Of a stretch of DNA of 64,000 nt, positions 53,816 to 63,172 are shown piece by piece. This DNA is from Pseudomonas fluorescens (lineage in GTDB: Bacteria > Pseudomonadota > Gammaproteobacteria > Pseudomonadales > Pseudomonadaceae): contig NZ_JSAK01000001.1 of the NCBI RefSeq assembly GCF_000802965.1, positions 239,092-303,091 of the forward strand, given 5' to 3'. Below the pieces are notes generated by a model. That model did no database searches, was not told the DNA's origin, and saw only the letters and a list, made by a program, of their open reading frames with translations. A program made the position numbers and the translations under genes. Numbering within the stretch: position 1 is the first letter of the stretch; each line of letters begins with the position of its first letter.

Positions 53816-54292
53816 ATGACCGAGAACCCCGTTTTTGAGCGCGCGACACGATTTCTTTCGGCGCTCAGACATTGCCAGGTACTTGGATTGCGCGTTCATA
53901 GCGCCAGCAGCGACGGACTAACGGTCATCCTGCCGTACAGCCCGAAGATCGTCGGCAACCCGCAAACCGGTGTGATCCACGGCGGTGTGCTGACTACCCT
54001 GATGGACACCGCATGCGGCATGTCCACCCTCTGCGTGTTGCCGGAATTTGAAGTCTGCCCCACCCTCGACCTGCGCATCGACTACATGCACGCCGCCGAG
54101 CCGCATAAGGATGTCTACGGCTTCGCCCAGTGCTACCGGGTAACCACCGACGTGATTTTCGCCCGCGGCTTCGCCTATCAGGATGATCCCCAGCAACCCA
54201 TTGCCCATGTGGTGGGCACTTTCATGCGCATGGGCAAAGCCATTAAAGGGACCAAAGGATTTGGCGGCGCCATCGCCGGAGGTGCGAAATGA
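53816..54292 (+). CDS. PaaI-type hotdog thioesterase (first of pair)
   Basis: A 158-residue hotdog-fold acyl-CoA thioesterase of the PaaI group. The motif NPQTGVIHGGVLTTLMDTACGM near 46-67 holds the active-site region HGG, with Asp63. It starts at ATG 53816 by family length. The substrate is unknown. It overlaps the next thioesterase by 4 bp, so the two may form a heteromer. Confidence 0.87.
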   Translation: MTENPVFERATRFLSALRHCQVLGLRVHSASSDGLTVILPYSPKIVGNPQTGVIHGGVLTTLMDTACGMSTLCVLPEFEVCPTLDLRIDYMHAAEPHKDVYGFAQCYRVTTDVIFARGFAYQDDPQQPIAHVVGTFMRMGKAIKGTKGFGGAIAGGAK

Positions 54293-54741
54293 GCGAGTCA
54301 TTCAAGGAGCAACTGCAACAGGCCCATGAGCGGGGGGACTACGGCCCGCTGTTGGACCTGATTCCCTACGCCCAATTGATTGGCGTCGAATGCTCACGCG
54401 TGGGGGATGAGCTGCTGTTTCGTCTTCCGGCCAACAAGGACAACATTGGTAACCCTTTATTGCCCGCGATCCACGGTGGTGTGATTGCCGGTTTCATGGA
54501 GTTGGCCGCCGCACTTCATCTGCTGGTGTTTACCGGTTCACCCGGCGTGCCAAAAATTATCGACTTCTCTCTCGACTACCTGCGCGCCGGGCAATCTCGC
54601 GATACCTGGGCTCGGTGCCAGGTGTGTCGCCAGGGGCGTCGAGTGGCAAACGTGGCGATTACAGCCTGGCAAAGTACCGAAGCGGAACCCATCGCCACGG
54701 CCCGGGCGCATTTCAAACTTGATGAGCCCTTGAAATCCTGA
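54289..54741 (+). CDS. PaaI-type hotdog thioesterase (second of pair)
   Basis: A 150-residue hotdog-fold protein with NPLLPAIHGGVIAGFMELAAALHL near 52-75. The HGG is kept, but Glu replaces the Asp of the first paralog. This Asp/Glu difference in the catalytic helix suggests that the two subunits are not equivalent. Its 3' end carries the -35 part of the htpG heat-shock promoter. Confidence 0.86.
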   Translation: MSESFKEQLQQAHERGDYGPLLDLIPYAQLIGVECSRVGDELLFRLPANKDNIGNPLLPAIHGGVIAGFMELAAALHLLVFTGSPGVPKIIDFSLDYLRAGQSRDTWARCQVCRQGRRVANVAITAWQSTEAEPIATARAHFKLDEPLKS

Positions 54742-54756
54742 ACACAGCCCCCAACT
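54727..54756 (+). promoter_or_regulatory. Sigma-32 promoter of htpG
   Basis: CCCTTGAA (54727-54734), 14-bp spacer, CCCCAACT (54749-54756) matches the heat-shock consensus CTTGAA-N13-15-CCCCATNT. It overlaps the end of the thioesterase gene; the leader would be about 60 nt. Confidence 0.7.
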
Positions 54757-54822
54757 CTGATGACAACCCGCCGCCGACCCTCAAGGTCGCGGCTTATGCC
54801 ATCTGATTGGAGTTTGATGACC

Positions 54823-56727
54823 ATGAGTGTGGAAACTCAAAAGGAAACCCTGGGCTTCCAGACCGAGGTGAAGCAACTGCTGCACCTCATGATTCATTCG
54901 CTGTATTCCAACAAGGAAATTTTCCTTCGCGAACTGATCTCGAACGCCTCTGACGCTGTAGACAAATTACGTTTCGAAGCGCTGTCCAAGCCAGAATTGC
55001 TGGAAGGTGGCGCCGAACTGAAAATCCGCGTGAGCTTCGACAAAGACGCTAAAACCGTCACCCTTGAAGACAACGGTATCGGTATGAGCCGTGAAGATGC
55101 GATCACGCACCTCGGCACCATCGCCAAGTCTGGCACCGCCGACTTCATGAAGCACCTGACCGGCGACCAGAAGAAAGACTCGCATCTGATCGGTCAGTTC
55201 GGTGTTGGTTTCTACTCTGCCTTCATCGTTGCCGACAAAGTCGACGTGTACAGCCGTCGTGCCGGCAGTGCTGCCAGCGAAGGCGTGCACTGGTCGTCCA
55301 AGGGCGAAGGTGACTTCGAAGTGGCGACAGTCGAGAAAGCCGAGCGCGGCACTCGCATCGTCCTGCACCTGAAGTCCGGTGAAGACGAATTTGCCGATGG
55401 CTGGCGTCTGCGCAACATCATCAAGAAGTACTCCGACCACATCGCTTTGCCGATCGAGTTGCCGAAAGAAGTGGCAGCCGCTGAAGGCGAAGAGAAGCCG
55501 GCTGTTGAATGGGAAACCGTCAACCGCGCCAGCGCCCTGTGGACCCGTCCGCGTACCGAGATCAAGGACGAGGAATACCAGGAGTTCTACAAGCACATTG
55601 CTCACGACTTCGAAAACCCGCTGAGCTGGAGCCACAACAAGGTCGAAGGCAAGCTCGAATATAGCTCGCTGCTGTACGTGCCGGCCCGTGCTCCGTTCGA
55701 CCTGTACCAGCGTGAAGCGCCGAAAGGCCTGAAGCTGTATGTGCAACGCGTTTTCGTCATGGATCAGGCGGAGTCGTTCCTGCCGCTGTACCTGCGTTTC
55801 ATCAAAGGCGTGGTCGATTCCAACGACTTGTCGCTGAACGTGTCGCGGGAAATCCTGCAGAAAGACCCGATCATCGACTCCATGAAGTCGGCGCTGACCA
55901 AGCGCGTTCTGGACATGCTGGAAAAACTGGCGAAGAACGAGCCTGAGCAATACAAAGGCTTCTGGAAAAACTTCGGCCAGGTCATGAAAGAAGGCCCGGC
56001 AGAAGACTTCGCCAACAAAGAAAAAATTGCTGGCTTGCTGCGTTTCGCATCGACCAACGGTGAAGACGGCGAACAGGTTGTCGGTCTGACCGAATATCTG
56101 GCTCGCGCCAAGGAAGGTCAGGACAAGATTTACTACCTGACTGGCGAAACCTACGCGCAAGTCAAAAACAGCCCGCACCTGGAAGTCTTCCGCAAGAAAG
56201 GCATCGAAGTGCTGCTGCTGACCGATCGCATCGACGAGTGGCTGATGAGCTACCTCAGCGATTTCGACGGCAAGAGCTTTGTCGACGTGGCGCGCGGTGA
56301 CCTCGACCTCGGCAACCTGGACTCGGAAGAGGACAAGAAAGCCGCGGAAGAAGTCGCCAAGTCCAAAGAAGGACTGGTTGAGCGTCTGAAAACCGCGCTG
56401 GGCGAATCCGTCGCTGAAGTGCGGGTTTCCCACCGTCTGACCGACTCGCCGGCGATTCTGGCCATCGGCGAGCAGGACTTGGGTCTGCAAATGCGTCAAA
56501 TCCTCGAAGCCAGCGGGCAGAAAGTTCCGGATTCGAAGCCGATCTTCGAATTCAACCCGGCTCACCCGTTGATCGAGAAGCTCGATAACGAGCGGAGCGA
56601 CGAGCGCTTCGGCGACCTGTCGCACATCCTCTTCGATCAGGCGGCCCTGGCGGCCGGCGACAGCTTGAAGGACCCGGCGGCTTATGTGCGTCGTCTGAAC
56701 AAGCTATTGGTTGAGCTGTCGGCTTAA
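54823..56727 (+). CDS. htpG: Chaperone HtpG (Hsp90 family)
   Basis: ATP-dependent cytoplasmic chaperone. The 634-residue protein has the GHKL ATPase motifs: [13 protein letters not shown] near 31-43, [14 protein letters not shown] near 78-91 and [14 protein letters not shown] near 122-135. Middle and C-terminal dimer domains follow. I chose ATG 54823, matching the family N-terminus; ATG 54817 is two codons earlier. The length fits bacterial HtpG. Confidence 0.96.
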   Translation: MSVETQKETLGFQTEVKQLLHLMIHSLYSNKEIFLRELISNASDAVDKLRFEALSKPELLEGGAELKIRVSFDKDAKTVTLEDNGIGMSREDAITHLGTIAKSGTADFMKHLTGDQKKDSHLIGQFGVGFYSAFIVADKVDVYSRRAGSAASEGVHWSSKGEGDFEVATVEKAERGTRIVLHLKSGEDEFADGWRLRNIIKKYSDHIALPIELPKEVAAAEGEEKPAVEWETVNRASALWTRPRTEIKDEEYQEFYKHIAHDFENPLSWSHNKVEGKLEYSSLLYVPARAPFDLYQREAPKGLKLYVQRVFVMDQAESFLPLYLRFIKGVVDSNDLSLNVSREILQKDPIIDSMKSALTKRVLDMLEKLAKNEPEQYKGFWKNFGQVMKEGPAEDFANKEKIAGLLRFASTNGEDGEQVVGLTEYLARAKEGQDKIYYLTGETYAQVKNSPHLEVFRKKGIEVLLLTDRIDEWLMSYLSDFDGKSFVDVARGDLDLGNLDSEEDKKAAEEVAKSKEGLVERLKTALGESVAEVRVSHRLTDSPAILAIGEQDLGLQMRQILEASGQKVPDSKPIFEFNPAHPLIEKLDNERSDERFGDLSHILFDQAALAAGDSLKDPAAYVRRLNKLLVELSA

Positions 56728-56740
56728 CTGCGTTGTAGAA

Positions 56741-56763
56741 AAACCCGCTTCGGCGGGTTTTTT
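56741..56763 (+). terminator. htpG terminator
   Basis: AAACCCGC, loop TTCG, GCGGGTTT, then more T residues (56741-56763). Confidence 0.92.
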
Positions 56764-56794
56764 CATTCTGGTGTTTAAAAATCAGGAGTCAGAA

Positions 56795-57523
56795 ATGAGC
56801 CAAATCACTGTACGTTCCGTGGCCTACCAGATTGATGGCCAGTCCTACGAAAGCCGTCTGGCTTTTGATGCTGACCAAAAAGGCCCGCGTCCGGGGTTGT
56901 TGATGGCGCCGAACTGGATGGGTGTCAGCGCCGGCGCCGAAGAAATCGCCAAGTCGGTGGCGGCCAAGGGCTACGTGGTACTGATCGCAGACCTCTATGG
57001 CCAATCGCTTCGCCCTCAGAACAACGATGAAGCGGGCGCAGCGATGATGCCGCTGAAGAATGACCGCCCATTGCTGCGCAAGCGCATGCAGGTTGCGTTC
57101 GAACAGCTGCAAAACCAGGGCGAAGTGGCCGTCGATACTTCGAAGCTGGCCACATTCGGTTTCTGCTTCGGTGGTTGCTGTGCGTTGGAATTCGCCCGTA
57201 CTGGTGCGCCGGTAAAGGCGGCGGTGTCGTTCCACGGCACCCTCGATACGCCGAATCCGGCCGATGCGAAAAACATCAAGGGCAAGGTGCTGGTACTGCA
57301 CGGTGCTTCCGATCCATTAGTGCCGAAAGAGCAACTGCCGGCCTTCGAAGAGGAAATGAATACGGCGGGTGTGGATTGGCAGTTGCTGAGCTACGGCGGT
57401 GCGTTCCACTCGTTCACCGATCCGCATGCGAATGTGCCGGGGATGATGATGTACGACGCGAAGATTGCCACACGGGCGTTCACGTCGATGCATAACTTGC
57501 TGGATGAAGTGTTCAAGGGCTGA
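56795..57523 (+). CDS. Dienelactone hydrolase family protein
   Basis: A 242-residue alpha/beta hydrolase. The nucleophile is a cysteine in FGFCFGGCC near 120-128, as in dienelactone hydrolase, with the acid in HGASDPLVP near 173 and the histidine in GAFHSFTDP near 208. Cytoplasmic, no signal peptide. Lacking catechol-pathway neighbours, the substrate is not predictable. AGGAG lies upstream of ATG 56795. Confidence 0.9.
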   Translation: MSQITVRSVAYQIDGQSYESRLAFDADQKGPRPGLLMAPNWMGVSAGAEEIAKSVAAKGYVVLIADLYGQSLRPQNNDEAGAAMMPLKNDRPLLRKRMQVAFEQLQNQGEVAVDTSKLATFGFCFGGCCALEFARTGAPVKAAVSFHGTLDTPNPADAKNIKGKVLVLHGASDPLVPKEQLPAFEEEMNTAGVDWQLLSYGGAFHSFTDPHANVPGMMMYDAKIATRAFTSMHNLLDEVFKG

Positions 57524-57544
57524 AAAAGCACCGAACATCGAACC

Positions 57545-57678
57545 CTGTATGAGCCGGCTTGCTGGCGATAGCGTCCTCATGATCGCCATCGCTAGCAAGC
57601 CAGCGCCTACAAGAGTTGTGTCGTACACAGTTTTGCGAACAAGCCGATCAACTGTGGGAGCTGGCTTGCCAGCGATGA
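57545..57678. repeat. REP cluster (GCCGGCTTGCTGGCGAT and GCTTGCCAGCGAT classes)
   Basis: An inverted pair at 57545-57612, slightly diverged (CGCTAGCAAGCCAGCGCC), and a further single copy at 57652-57678. It lies between convergent genes. Confidence 0.85.
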
Positions 57679-57701
57679 GGCAATGACAGGCGCTTAAAAC
57701 C

Positions 57702-58562
57702 TCAAGGCAATTCAATCCGCTCAACTTCCCCCGGCACCGTAGGCCAATCCCCGGCCGCCCAGCGACGGCGCGCTTCATCGATTGCTGCCGGATCGCTCGC
57801 CACGAAATTCCAATTGATCCGTCGCGGTCCGTCCAGTGGTGCTCCCCCGAACAGCACGGCATGACAGTCGCTCTCAGCGAACAGGGTCATTTCCTCTCCG
57901 GCAGGCAAAACAACCAGCGAATGCGGTTCTACTGCCTCGCCATCCAGTTGCGCTTCACCGCTCAACACATACAGCGCTCGTTCTTCATGCTCGGTTGGAA
58001 TCAGCAATGTCGTCGCCGTTTGCAGGTTCAGTTCCGCGTATAGCGTAGGAGAAAGCACCGGCACCGGCGATTCAAGGCAGAAGCCTGAGCCGGCAATCAT
58101 GCGGATCTTCACCCCAAGGTTGTCGCTGACCGGGAGCGTAGTCGCTGGGTGATGGCTGTAATGCCCCGGGCCTTGTTCGTGATCTTTCGGGGACGCCAGC
58201 CAGATCTGCAAACCGTGCATCTTGAAACTTTGGTCCCATAGCGGCTGAGGCGTGCGTTCAACGTGGGCGATGGCGCTGCCGGCGGTCATCCAGCTGACAT
58301 CGCCAGCATTGACCACCTGATCAGAACCGAGACTGTCCTTGTGCTGGATCTGCCCGTCGAACAAGTAGGTGAGGGTCGACAGCCCGATATGCGGGTGCTG
58401 TCGGATGTTCATGCCTTTGCCGGCCGGATACTCGGTTTCGAGCATGTGGTCGAAAAACACGAAGGGCCCGACATTGCGGCATTTGGCAGAAGGCAGCGGA
58501 CGAAGAATCGGCTGGCCTTCGACATCTTCGGCGCGGGGGCGGATCACGAGCGGAGTGTTCAT
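57702..58562 (-). CDS. Pirin family protein
   Basis: A 286-residue cupin-fold protein with the two pirin domains. The N-terminal cupin has DHMLETEYPAGKGMNIRQHPHIGLSTLTYL (metal-binding His residues near 57-61) and HKDSLGSDQVVNAGDVSWMTAGSAIAHVERTP. Bacterial pirins include quercetinase-like enzymes and metabolic regulators. The metal ligands appear present, so an enzymatic role is possible. The substrate is unknown. Confidence 0.92.
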   Translation of the reverse strand: MNTPLVIRPRAEDVEGQPILRPLPSAKCRNVGPFVFFDHMLETEYPAGKGMNIRQHPHIGLSTLTYLFDGQIQHKDSLGSDQVVNAGDVSWMTAGSAIAHVERTPQPLWDQSFKMHGLQIWLASPKDHEQGPGHYSHHPATTLPVSDNLGVKIRMIAGSGFCLESPVPVLSPTLYAELNLQTATTLLIPTEHEERALYVLSGEAQLDGEAVEPHSLVVLPAGEEMTLFAESDCHAVLFGGAPLDGPRRINWNFVASDPAAIDEARRRWAAGDWPTVPGEVERIELP

Positions 58563-58624
58563 GGTGCGTTCCAGGCTGAGCGGGTGATGCGTTCGAGCAT
58601 AACCCGCTTGCGCAGCCGTTGCCG

Positions 58625-59041
58625 CTATTGGCTGAACGCGCCTTCGGAAAGGTGGGTTTCGATGCTGACTTCACTGGTGGTCATCAGCTTGTGAATCGGG
58701 CAGCGGTCGGCCACACGGTGCAACTCATCACGCTGGGCGTCGGTGAGCACACCCTTGAGGGTCAGTCTGACGTGGAGGACATATTTGCCTTTCTGCTCTT
58801 CACTGTTGTCGCGTTTGACCTCAACGCCAACGCCCGTCAGCGGAATGTCCTTTTTCTTCGCGTACAACTTCAAGGTCAGGGCCTTGCATGCACCCAGCGC
58901 GGCATCGAAGTAATCGTGCGGCTCCGGCGCCGAACCTCCGCCGCCAGCGGACTGGGGGACATCGGCAAAGAGTTCGTGGTCATCGATCTGGACGCTGTGG
59001 CGAAAACCTTCGGCGGAAACGGTATTGACGGTAACGGTCAT
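58625..59041 (-). CDS. OsmC family peroxidase-like protein
   Basis: A 138-residue OsmC/Ohr-superfamily protein. Two conserved cysteines, in ALGACKALTLKLYAKKK near 50 and VADRCPIHKL near 117, form the thiol-peroxidase pair seen in the family. The YhfA-like subgroup is the closest by length. GAGG lies upstream of ATG 59041; a much longer frame upstream is not supported. It lies downstream of a terminator and REP. Confidence 0.88.
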   Translation of the reverse strand: MTVTVNTVSAEGFRHSVQIDDHELFADVPQSAGGGGSAPEPHDYFDAALGACKALTLKLYAKKKDIPLTGVGVEVKRDNSEEQKGKYVLHVRLTLKGVLTDAQRDELHRVADRCPIHKLMTTSEVSIETHLSEGAFSQ

Positions 59042-59128
59042 GGGAAACCTCGCAGGCGGCAGGAAAAAACATTCGATCAAAAAAGACCTTGAAGGTATAG
59101 AGCAATACGCCTGCTGCGCGTTCCTTTT

Positions 59129-59210
59129 TAAAAGATCGCAGCCTGCGTCGAACGCATCTTCCCGTAGGAGCTGCCGAAGGTTCGGGCCGCGCTCGGACGA
59201 TCTTTTGATC
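59129..59210. repeat. Diverged BIME (GCTGCCGAAGG / GATC class)
   Basis: AAAAGATC at 59129 and GATCTTTTGATC ending at 59210 flank diverged stems (GAGCTGCCGAAGGTTCGGG). Similar in style to 14994-15098. Confidence 0.7.
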
Positions 59211-59215
59211 AAAAA

Positions 59216-59237
59216 AAGCCCCGCATTTGCGGGGCTT
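59216..59237 (-). terminator. Terminator of the purM-purN-DUF3108 operon
   Basis: AAGCCCCGC, loop ATTT, GCGGGGCTT; on the minus strand it is followed by seven T residues. Confidence 0.9.
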
Positions 59238-59254
59238 CTTTATATACGTTCGGA

Positions 59255-59968
59255 TCAACTGCCTTTGACAGTCTTGCCGTTGACCTTGCCGTCCAGGAGC
59301 ATGATGTTGTACTCCTTGCCGTCGGTTTCGACCTGTTGCAGGCGGACCAGCAAATAATCCCAATCCTTGGCGAACCACAGCACAGTGATGCGCTTGCTTT
59401 GCGTCGGGTCGCGCACGCGCTCGACCTTGATTGCATCGATCTGGCCAGCCTTGGTGTCGACTTTTTCCGAACCGAGCACGCGGAAGTCGTAGGTATCGAC
59501 TTCGCCATCATCCACGACCTGATAGCTCATACTCTTCTTGCCGGCGGCGACGTCATGCTGAAGAGCAAGCTGATAAGTGGATTTGTCGAGCATGCCGCGG
59601 TTCAGCGGGATATTCACGGCGTCGCCACGATCAGTACCGGTTACCTTTTTGGCGGCCCAGTCGAAGTCCAGATCAGCCTTCTTGGCTTTGCCCAGACCAC
59701 CGCGTTCGAAGTGGTAGGACTGTGGCAGCAGGGTGTCCTTGTCGACGGTCAGGGTGCTTTCTTCGGACAGGCTGGCGATCATCATCGACGCCTTGAAGGT
59801 GAGCTTCCAGATGCCGTTGGCTTCCTTGGTCAGGCTGCGTTCGGCGGTGCCGCTCATGGGCAGCTGCTTCCAGTCGGCGGTGTAGCTGGCGGAGAACGGT
59901 TGAAGGTCTGCAGCCTGCGCAAAGGGCAGGGCGAGCAGAGCGCAAGCGAAGAGCAGGGCGCGACGCAT
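59255..59968 (-). CDS. DUF3108 exported protein
   Basis: A 237-residue protein with a signal peptide (about 1-19, ending AQA). The mature part is a beta-rich DUF3108 domain, with YTADWKQLPMSGTAERSL and VTGTDRGDAVNIPLNRGMLDKSTYQLALQHD. The function is unknown; it should be periplasmic. It lies 8 bp after purN, and this gene order is common in Pseudomonas and relatives. Confidence 0.86.
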   Translation of the reverse strand: MRRALLFACALLALPFAQAADLQPFSASYTADWKQLPMSGTAERSLTKEANGIWKLTFKASMMIASLSEESTLTVDKDTLLPQSYHFERGGLGKAKKADLDFDWAAKKVTGTDRGDAVNIPLNRGMLDKSTYQLALQHDVAAGKKSMSYQVVDDGEVDTYDFRVLGSEKVDTKAGQIDAIKVERVRDPTQSKRITVLWFAKDWDYLLVRLQQVETDGKEYNIMLLDGKVNGKTVKGS

Positions 59969-59976
59969 AAAATCTC

Positions 59977-60627
59977 CTAGGTTCGAATCAAGTGGCCGCT
60001 GGCCGCGAGTAACTGTCCATCCAGTAAAGCACCTTGATCACCGAGTGATAACCGGCCTTCGGCAAACCAGTGTACGGCCATCGGGTAGATCAGGTGTTCC
60101 TGAACGTGGACCCGCTGCGCCAGGCTTTGCGGCGAGTCATGCAACTCTACCGGTATTACTGCCTGTACGACCAGTGGTCCGCCATCGAGTTCCTCGGTGA
60201 CGAAGTGCACGGAGCAACCGTGTTCGGCGTCGCCGGCCTCCAGCGCTCGCTGATGAGTGTGTAACCCTTTGTATTTGGGTAGCAGCGAAGGATGGATGTT
60301 GAGCAGGCGACCCTGGAAGTGACGCACGAAATCAGCGCTGAGGATGCGCATGAAACCGGCCAGTACCACGAGTTTGGGGTTGAAGGCGTCGATCAGTTCG
60401 ATCAACGCGGCATCGAAGGCCTCGCGGCCATCGAAAGCCTTGTGATCCAGCGAGCGGGTGGCGATACCCGCGTCACTGGCGCGTTGCAGGCCGTAGGCGT
60501 CGGCGCGGTTGGAAATCACCGCAGCGATGCGGGCCGGGCTGTCGCCGGTCCGCGTGCTGTCGATCAAGGCCTGCAAGTTACTGCCGGTGCCGGACAACAG
60601 CACCACCACATCACAGGTCTGGGACAT
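59977..60627 (-). CDS. purN: Phosphoribosylglycinamide formyltransferase PurN
   Basis: Transfers formyl from 10-formyl-THF to GAR, the third step of purine synthesis. The 216-residue protein has VVLLSGTGSNLQALID at the N-terminus, the catalytic NIHPSLLPKYKGLHTHQRALEAG near 110-132 (Asn-His pair) and HFVTEELDGGPLV near 140 (Asp). ATG 60627 shares a base with the purM stop. Confidence 0.96.
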   Translation of the reverse strand: MSQTCDVVVLLSGTGSNLQALIDSTRTGDSPARIAAVISNRADAYGLQRASDAGIATRSLDHKAFDGREAFDAALIELIDAFNPKLVVLAGFMRILSADFVRHFQGRLLNIHPSLLPKYKGLHTHQRALEAGDAEHGCSVHFVTEELDGGPLVVQAVIPVELHDSPQSLAQRVHVQEHLIYPMAVHWFAEGRLSLGDQGALLDGQLLAASGHLIRT

Positions 60628-61685
60628 CAATGAGCCTTGAGGTTCTTCAGTTCGACCTGAGCTGCGCCTTCGGCAGCGGTGGAGATCTGACCGATGACCC
60701 ATGGCTGCTCGCCGGCTTCGCGCAAAACGTTCAGGGCAGTTTCGACGTGCTCTTGAGCGACGCAGATGACCATGCCGACACCGCAGTTCAGTACGCGGTG
60801 CATTTCGTTTTCGTCGACGTTGCCTTTCTCTTGCAGCCAGTCGAACACCGCCGGACGGGTCCAGCTCGCCACGTCAACCACCGCTTGTGCGCCTTTTGGC
60901 AGAACGCGCGGGATGTTGTCCAGCAGGCCGCCACCGGTGATGTGGGCCATGGCTTTGACGGCGCCGGTTTCCTTGATCAGCTTGAGCAGCGGCTTCACGT
61001 AGATGCGGGTCGGGGCCATCAGCAGGTCGGTCAGCGGCTTGCCGTCGAGCTGGGTGTTTTCGATGTCTGCACCGGACACTTCGATGATCTTGCGGATCAG
61101 CGAGTAGCCGTTGGAGTGCGGGCCGGAAGACGGCAGGGCGAGCAGGGCGTCGCCAGCAGCGACTTTGGAACCGTCGATGATTTCGGATTTTTCCACGACG
61201 CCGACGCAGAAGCCGGCCAGGTCGTAGTCTTCGCCTTCGTACATGCCTGGCATTTCAGCGGTTTCGCCGCCGACCAGGGAGCAGCCGGACAGCTCGCAGC
61301 CTGCGCCGATGCCGGTCACAACCTGGGCGGCGGTGTCGACGTTCAGTTTGCCGGTGGCGTAGTAGTCGAGGAAGAACAGCGGCTCTGCGCCGCACACCAC
61401 CAGGTCGTTGACGCACATGGCGACCAGGTCGATGCCGATGCTGTCGTGCTTGTTCAGGTTCAGTGCCAGGCGCAGCTTGGTGCCGACGCCGTCAGTACCG
61501 GAAACCAGCACAGGCTGCTTGTAGCCGGCCGGGATTTCGCAGAGGGCGCCAAAACCGCCCAGGCCGCCCATGACTTCCGGGCGCGCAGTGCGCTTGGCGA
61601 CGCTCTTGATGCGTTCGACCAATGCTTCACCGGCGTCGATGTCTACACCGGCGTCCTTGTAGCTCAGGGAGGGTTGCTTGCTCAT
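60627..61685 (-). CDS. purM: Phosphoribosylformylglycinamidine cyclo-ligase PurM
   Basis: ATP-dependent closure of the imidazole ring to give AIR. The 352-residue protein has the AIR synthase segments [20 protein letters not shown] near 8-27, [13 protein letters not shown] near 40-52, [13 protein letters not shown] near 62-74 and [11 protein letters not shown] near 138. ATG 61685 is near AAAGG. Its stop overlaps purN by one base, and it heads the operon. Confidence 0.97.
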   Translation of the reverse strand: MSKQPSLSYKDAGVDIDAGEALVERIKSVAKRTARPEVMGGLGGFGALCEIPAGYKQPVLVSGTDGVGTKLRLALNLNKHDSIGIDLVAMCVNDLVVCGAEPLFFLDYYATGKLNVDTAAQVVTGIGAGCELSGCSLVGGETAEMPGMYEGEDYDLAGFCVGVVEKSEIIDGSKVAAGDALLALPSSGPHSNGYSLIRKIIEVSGADIENTQLDGKPLTDLLMAPTRIYVKPLLKLIKETGAVKAMAHITGGGLLDNIPRVLPKGAQAVVDVASWTRPAVFDWLQEKGNVDENEMHRVLNCGVGMVICVAQEHVETALNVLREAGEQPWVIGQISTAAEGAAQVELKNLKAH

Positions 61686-62070
61686 GATCCAGGCCTTTAG
61701 GGGGGATTCAGGGGTAACGACCGAGTTCAGCGGGGACGCCGAATTCGACGGGGGGCGATTGCCTCACGCGAATTTCGAGGGTGCCCGGCTGTTGCCGGTC
61801 TGCGAAGGCGCGCGATTTTATCAGGCTTGAGAGGCAGCGGCCATCCTCACGCCGACAGCAGGGGCATATCTGCCTAAAAAAAACGAAATTGCCCCGTGTC
61901 AGTAGCATCCTGCTCGCTCGCGCAGGGTATCGTCATTAACCGTCTATCGTTATGACAGTGCGAAAACTTACCCGGGACGTGTGAATGTTTTGCGCCGAGC
62001 GATGGTCACAGCCTTGCTCGATCGTCTTCATGCGGTCTGTTCCACCCGCCCTTGTCGTCAGGAATCTTCC
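61686..62070. other. Divergent intergenic region, purM / DUF2066
   Basis: A 385-bp gap with promoters for both directions. No REP and no gene I can support. TGATAAAAT on the minus strand near 61820 may be a purM -10. AGGAA at about 62060 is the ribosome site of the DUF2066 gene. Confidence 0.55.
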
Positions 62071-63135
62071 ATGCGTTTTTGTAAATTCTTGTTTGCAGGT
62101 TGTTTGTCATTGGTCAGTCTCGTCAGTCAGGCCGAAACGGTGAAAGGCCTTTATGTAGTGCGCGAGCCTGTCAGCAGCCAGACGCAGGAGGAGCGTGATC
62201 AAGCGACTCAGCGTGCGTTGGATACGCTGGTGTTGCGACTGACCGGCGATCCGAAGGCGGCGCAAAGTCCGGGCCTGGCAGCGATTCGCAAAGACCCGCA
62301 GCAAATCATCAGTCAGTACGGTTTTGAGGCGGGGCCGCCGGAAGTGTTGAAAGTCGATTTCGATCCGGCGACCACCGAGCAGGCCTTGCGCCGCGCCGGG
62401 CTGGCCATGTGGGGAGCCAATCGGCCGTCGATTCTGGGTTGGTGGTTGAACGAATCCACAGAGGGCTCAAGCCTAGTGGGCGATGGTCAGGCCAATGCGA
62501 CGCCGTTGCGCCGAGCCGCTCAGCACCGTGGTTTGCCGCTGCGTCTGCCGCTGGCGGATTTGGGTGAGCAGGGCGTCGCTACGGCACCGAATCTTGAAAG
62601 TGCTGATCCGGCACCGCTGCGGGCGGCATCGGAACGTTACAATGCCGACGCTGTGCTGGCGGTGCATGCCCGTGAAGAGGGTGGTCAGTGGCAGGCCAAG
62701 TGGCGTCTGTGGCTGGGTGACCAGAAAGAGGCGGGTAGCGTTCAAGGCGCGGATCAGGCCGCTGTGGCGGATGCGGTGATGTTGGCGGTCAACGAACGCC
62801 TGGCGCCGCGATTCGTCGCCAAGCCTGGGGCTTCATCGCAACAGTTGCTGGAAGTGCAGGGGATGAATCTGGAGCGTTATGCGACGCTTGGGCGATTGCT
62901 GGAACCCTTCGGTGGGCGTCCGCAAAGTGTCGATGGCGACCGGATTCTGTATCGGGTCAATGGCAGTGCTGATCAATTGCGGGCGCAATTATCGTTGGCG
63001 AAGTTGCAAGAGGTTGCAGCGGCACCAACACCGGCCCCAGCCCCCGTTACACCTGCTCAACCGGCGGCTGGCGGCGCTGCCGCTGCCATAACGCCAACCC
63101 CCGCACCGACACCGCAGTTGCGTTTCCGCTGGTAG
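62071..63135 (+). CDS. DUF2066 exported protein
   Basis: A 354-residue protein with a signal peptide (about 1-20, ending SQA), then a DUF2066 domain (about 20-300, ETVKGLYVVREPVSSQTQEERDQATQRAL). Its C-terminal tail, about 315-348, is rich in Pro and Ala (APTPAPAPVTPAQPA), a flexible linker. The function is unknown. It sits between purM and an AI-2E family gene. ATG 62071 with AGGAA is preferred to an upstream in-frame GTG near 61981. Confidence 0.84.
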   Translation: MRFCKFLFAGCLSLVSLVSQAETVKGLYVVREPVSSQTQEERDQATQRALDTLVLRLTGDPKAAQSPGLAAIRKDPQQIISQYGFEAGPPEVLKVDFDPATTEQALRRAGLAMWGANRPSILGWWLNESTEGSSLVGDGQANATPLRRAAQHRGLPLRLPLADLGEQGVATAPNLESADPAPLRAASERYNADAVLAVHAREEGGQWQAKWRLWLGDQKEAGSVQGADQAAVADAVMLAVNERLAPRFVAKPGASSQQLLEVQGMNLERYATLGRLLEPFGGRPQSVDGDRILYRVNGSADQLRAQLSLAKLQEVAAAPTPAPAPVTPAQPAAGGAAAAITPTPAPTPQLRFRW

Positions 63136-63172
63136 ATTTTTCTTTCTTTATATAGAAGCAATGGAGTGGTTC

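Noticed and set aside
61708..61908. Short cysteine-containing frame upstream of purM on the minus strand
   Set aside because: No ribosome site or family signature, and it occupies the purM promoter region.
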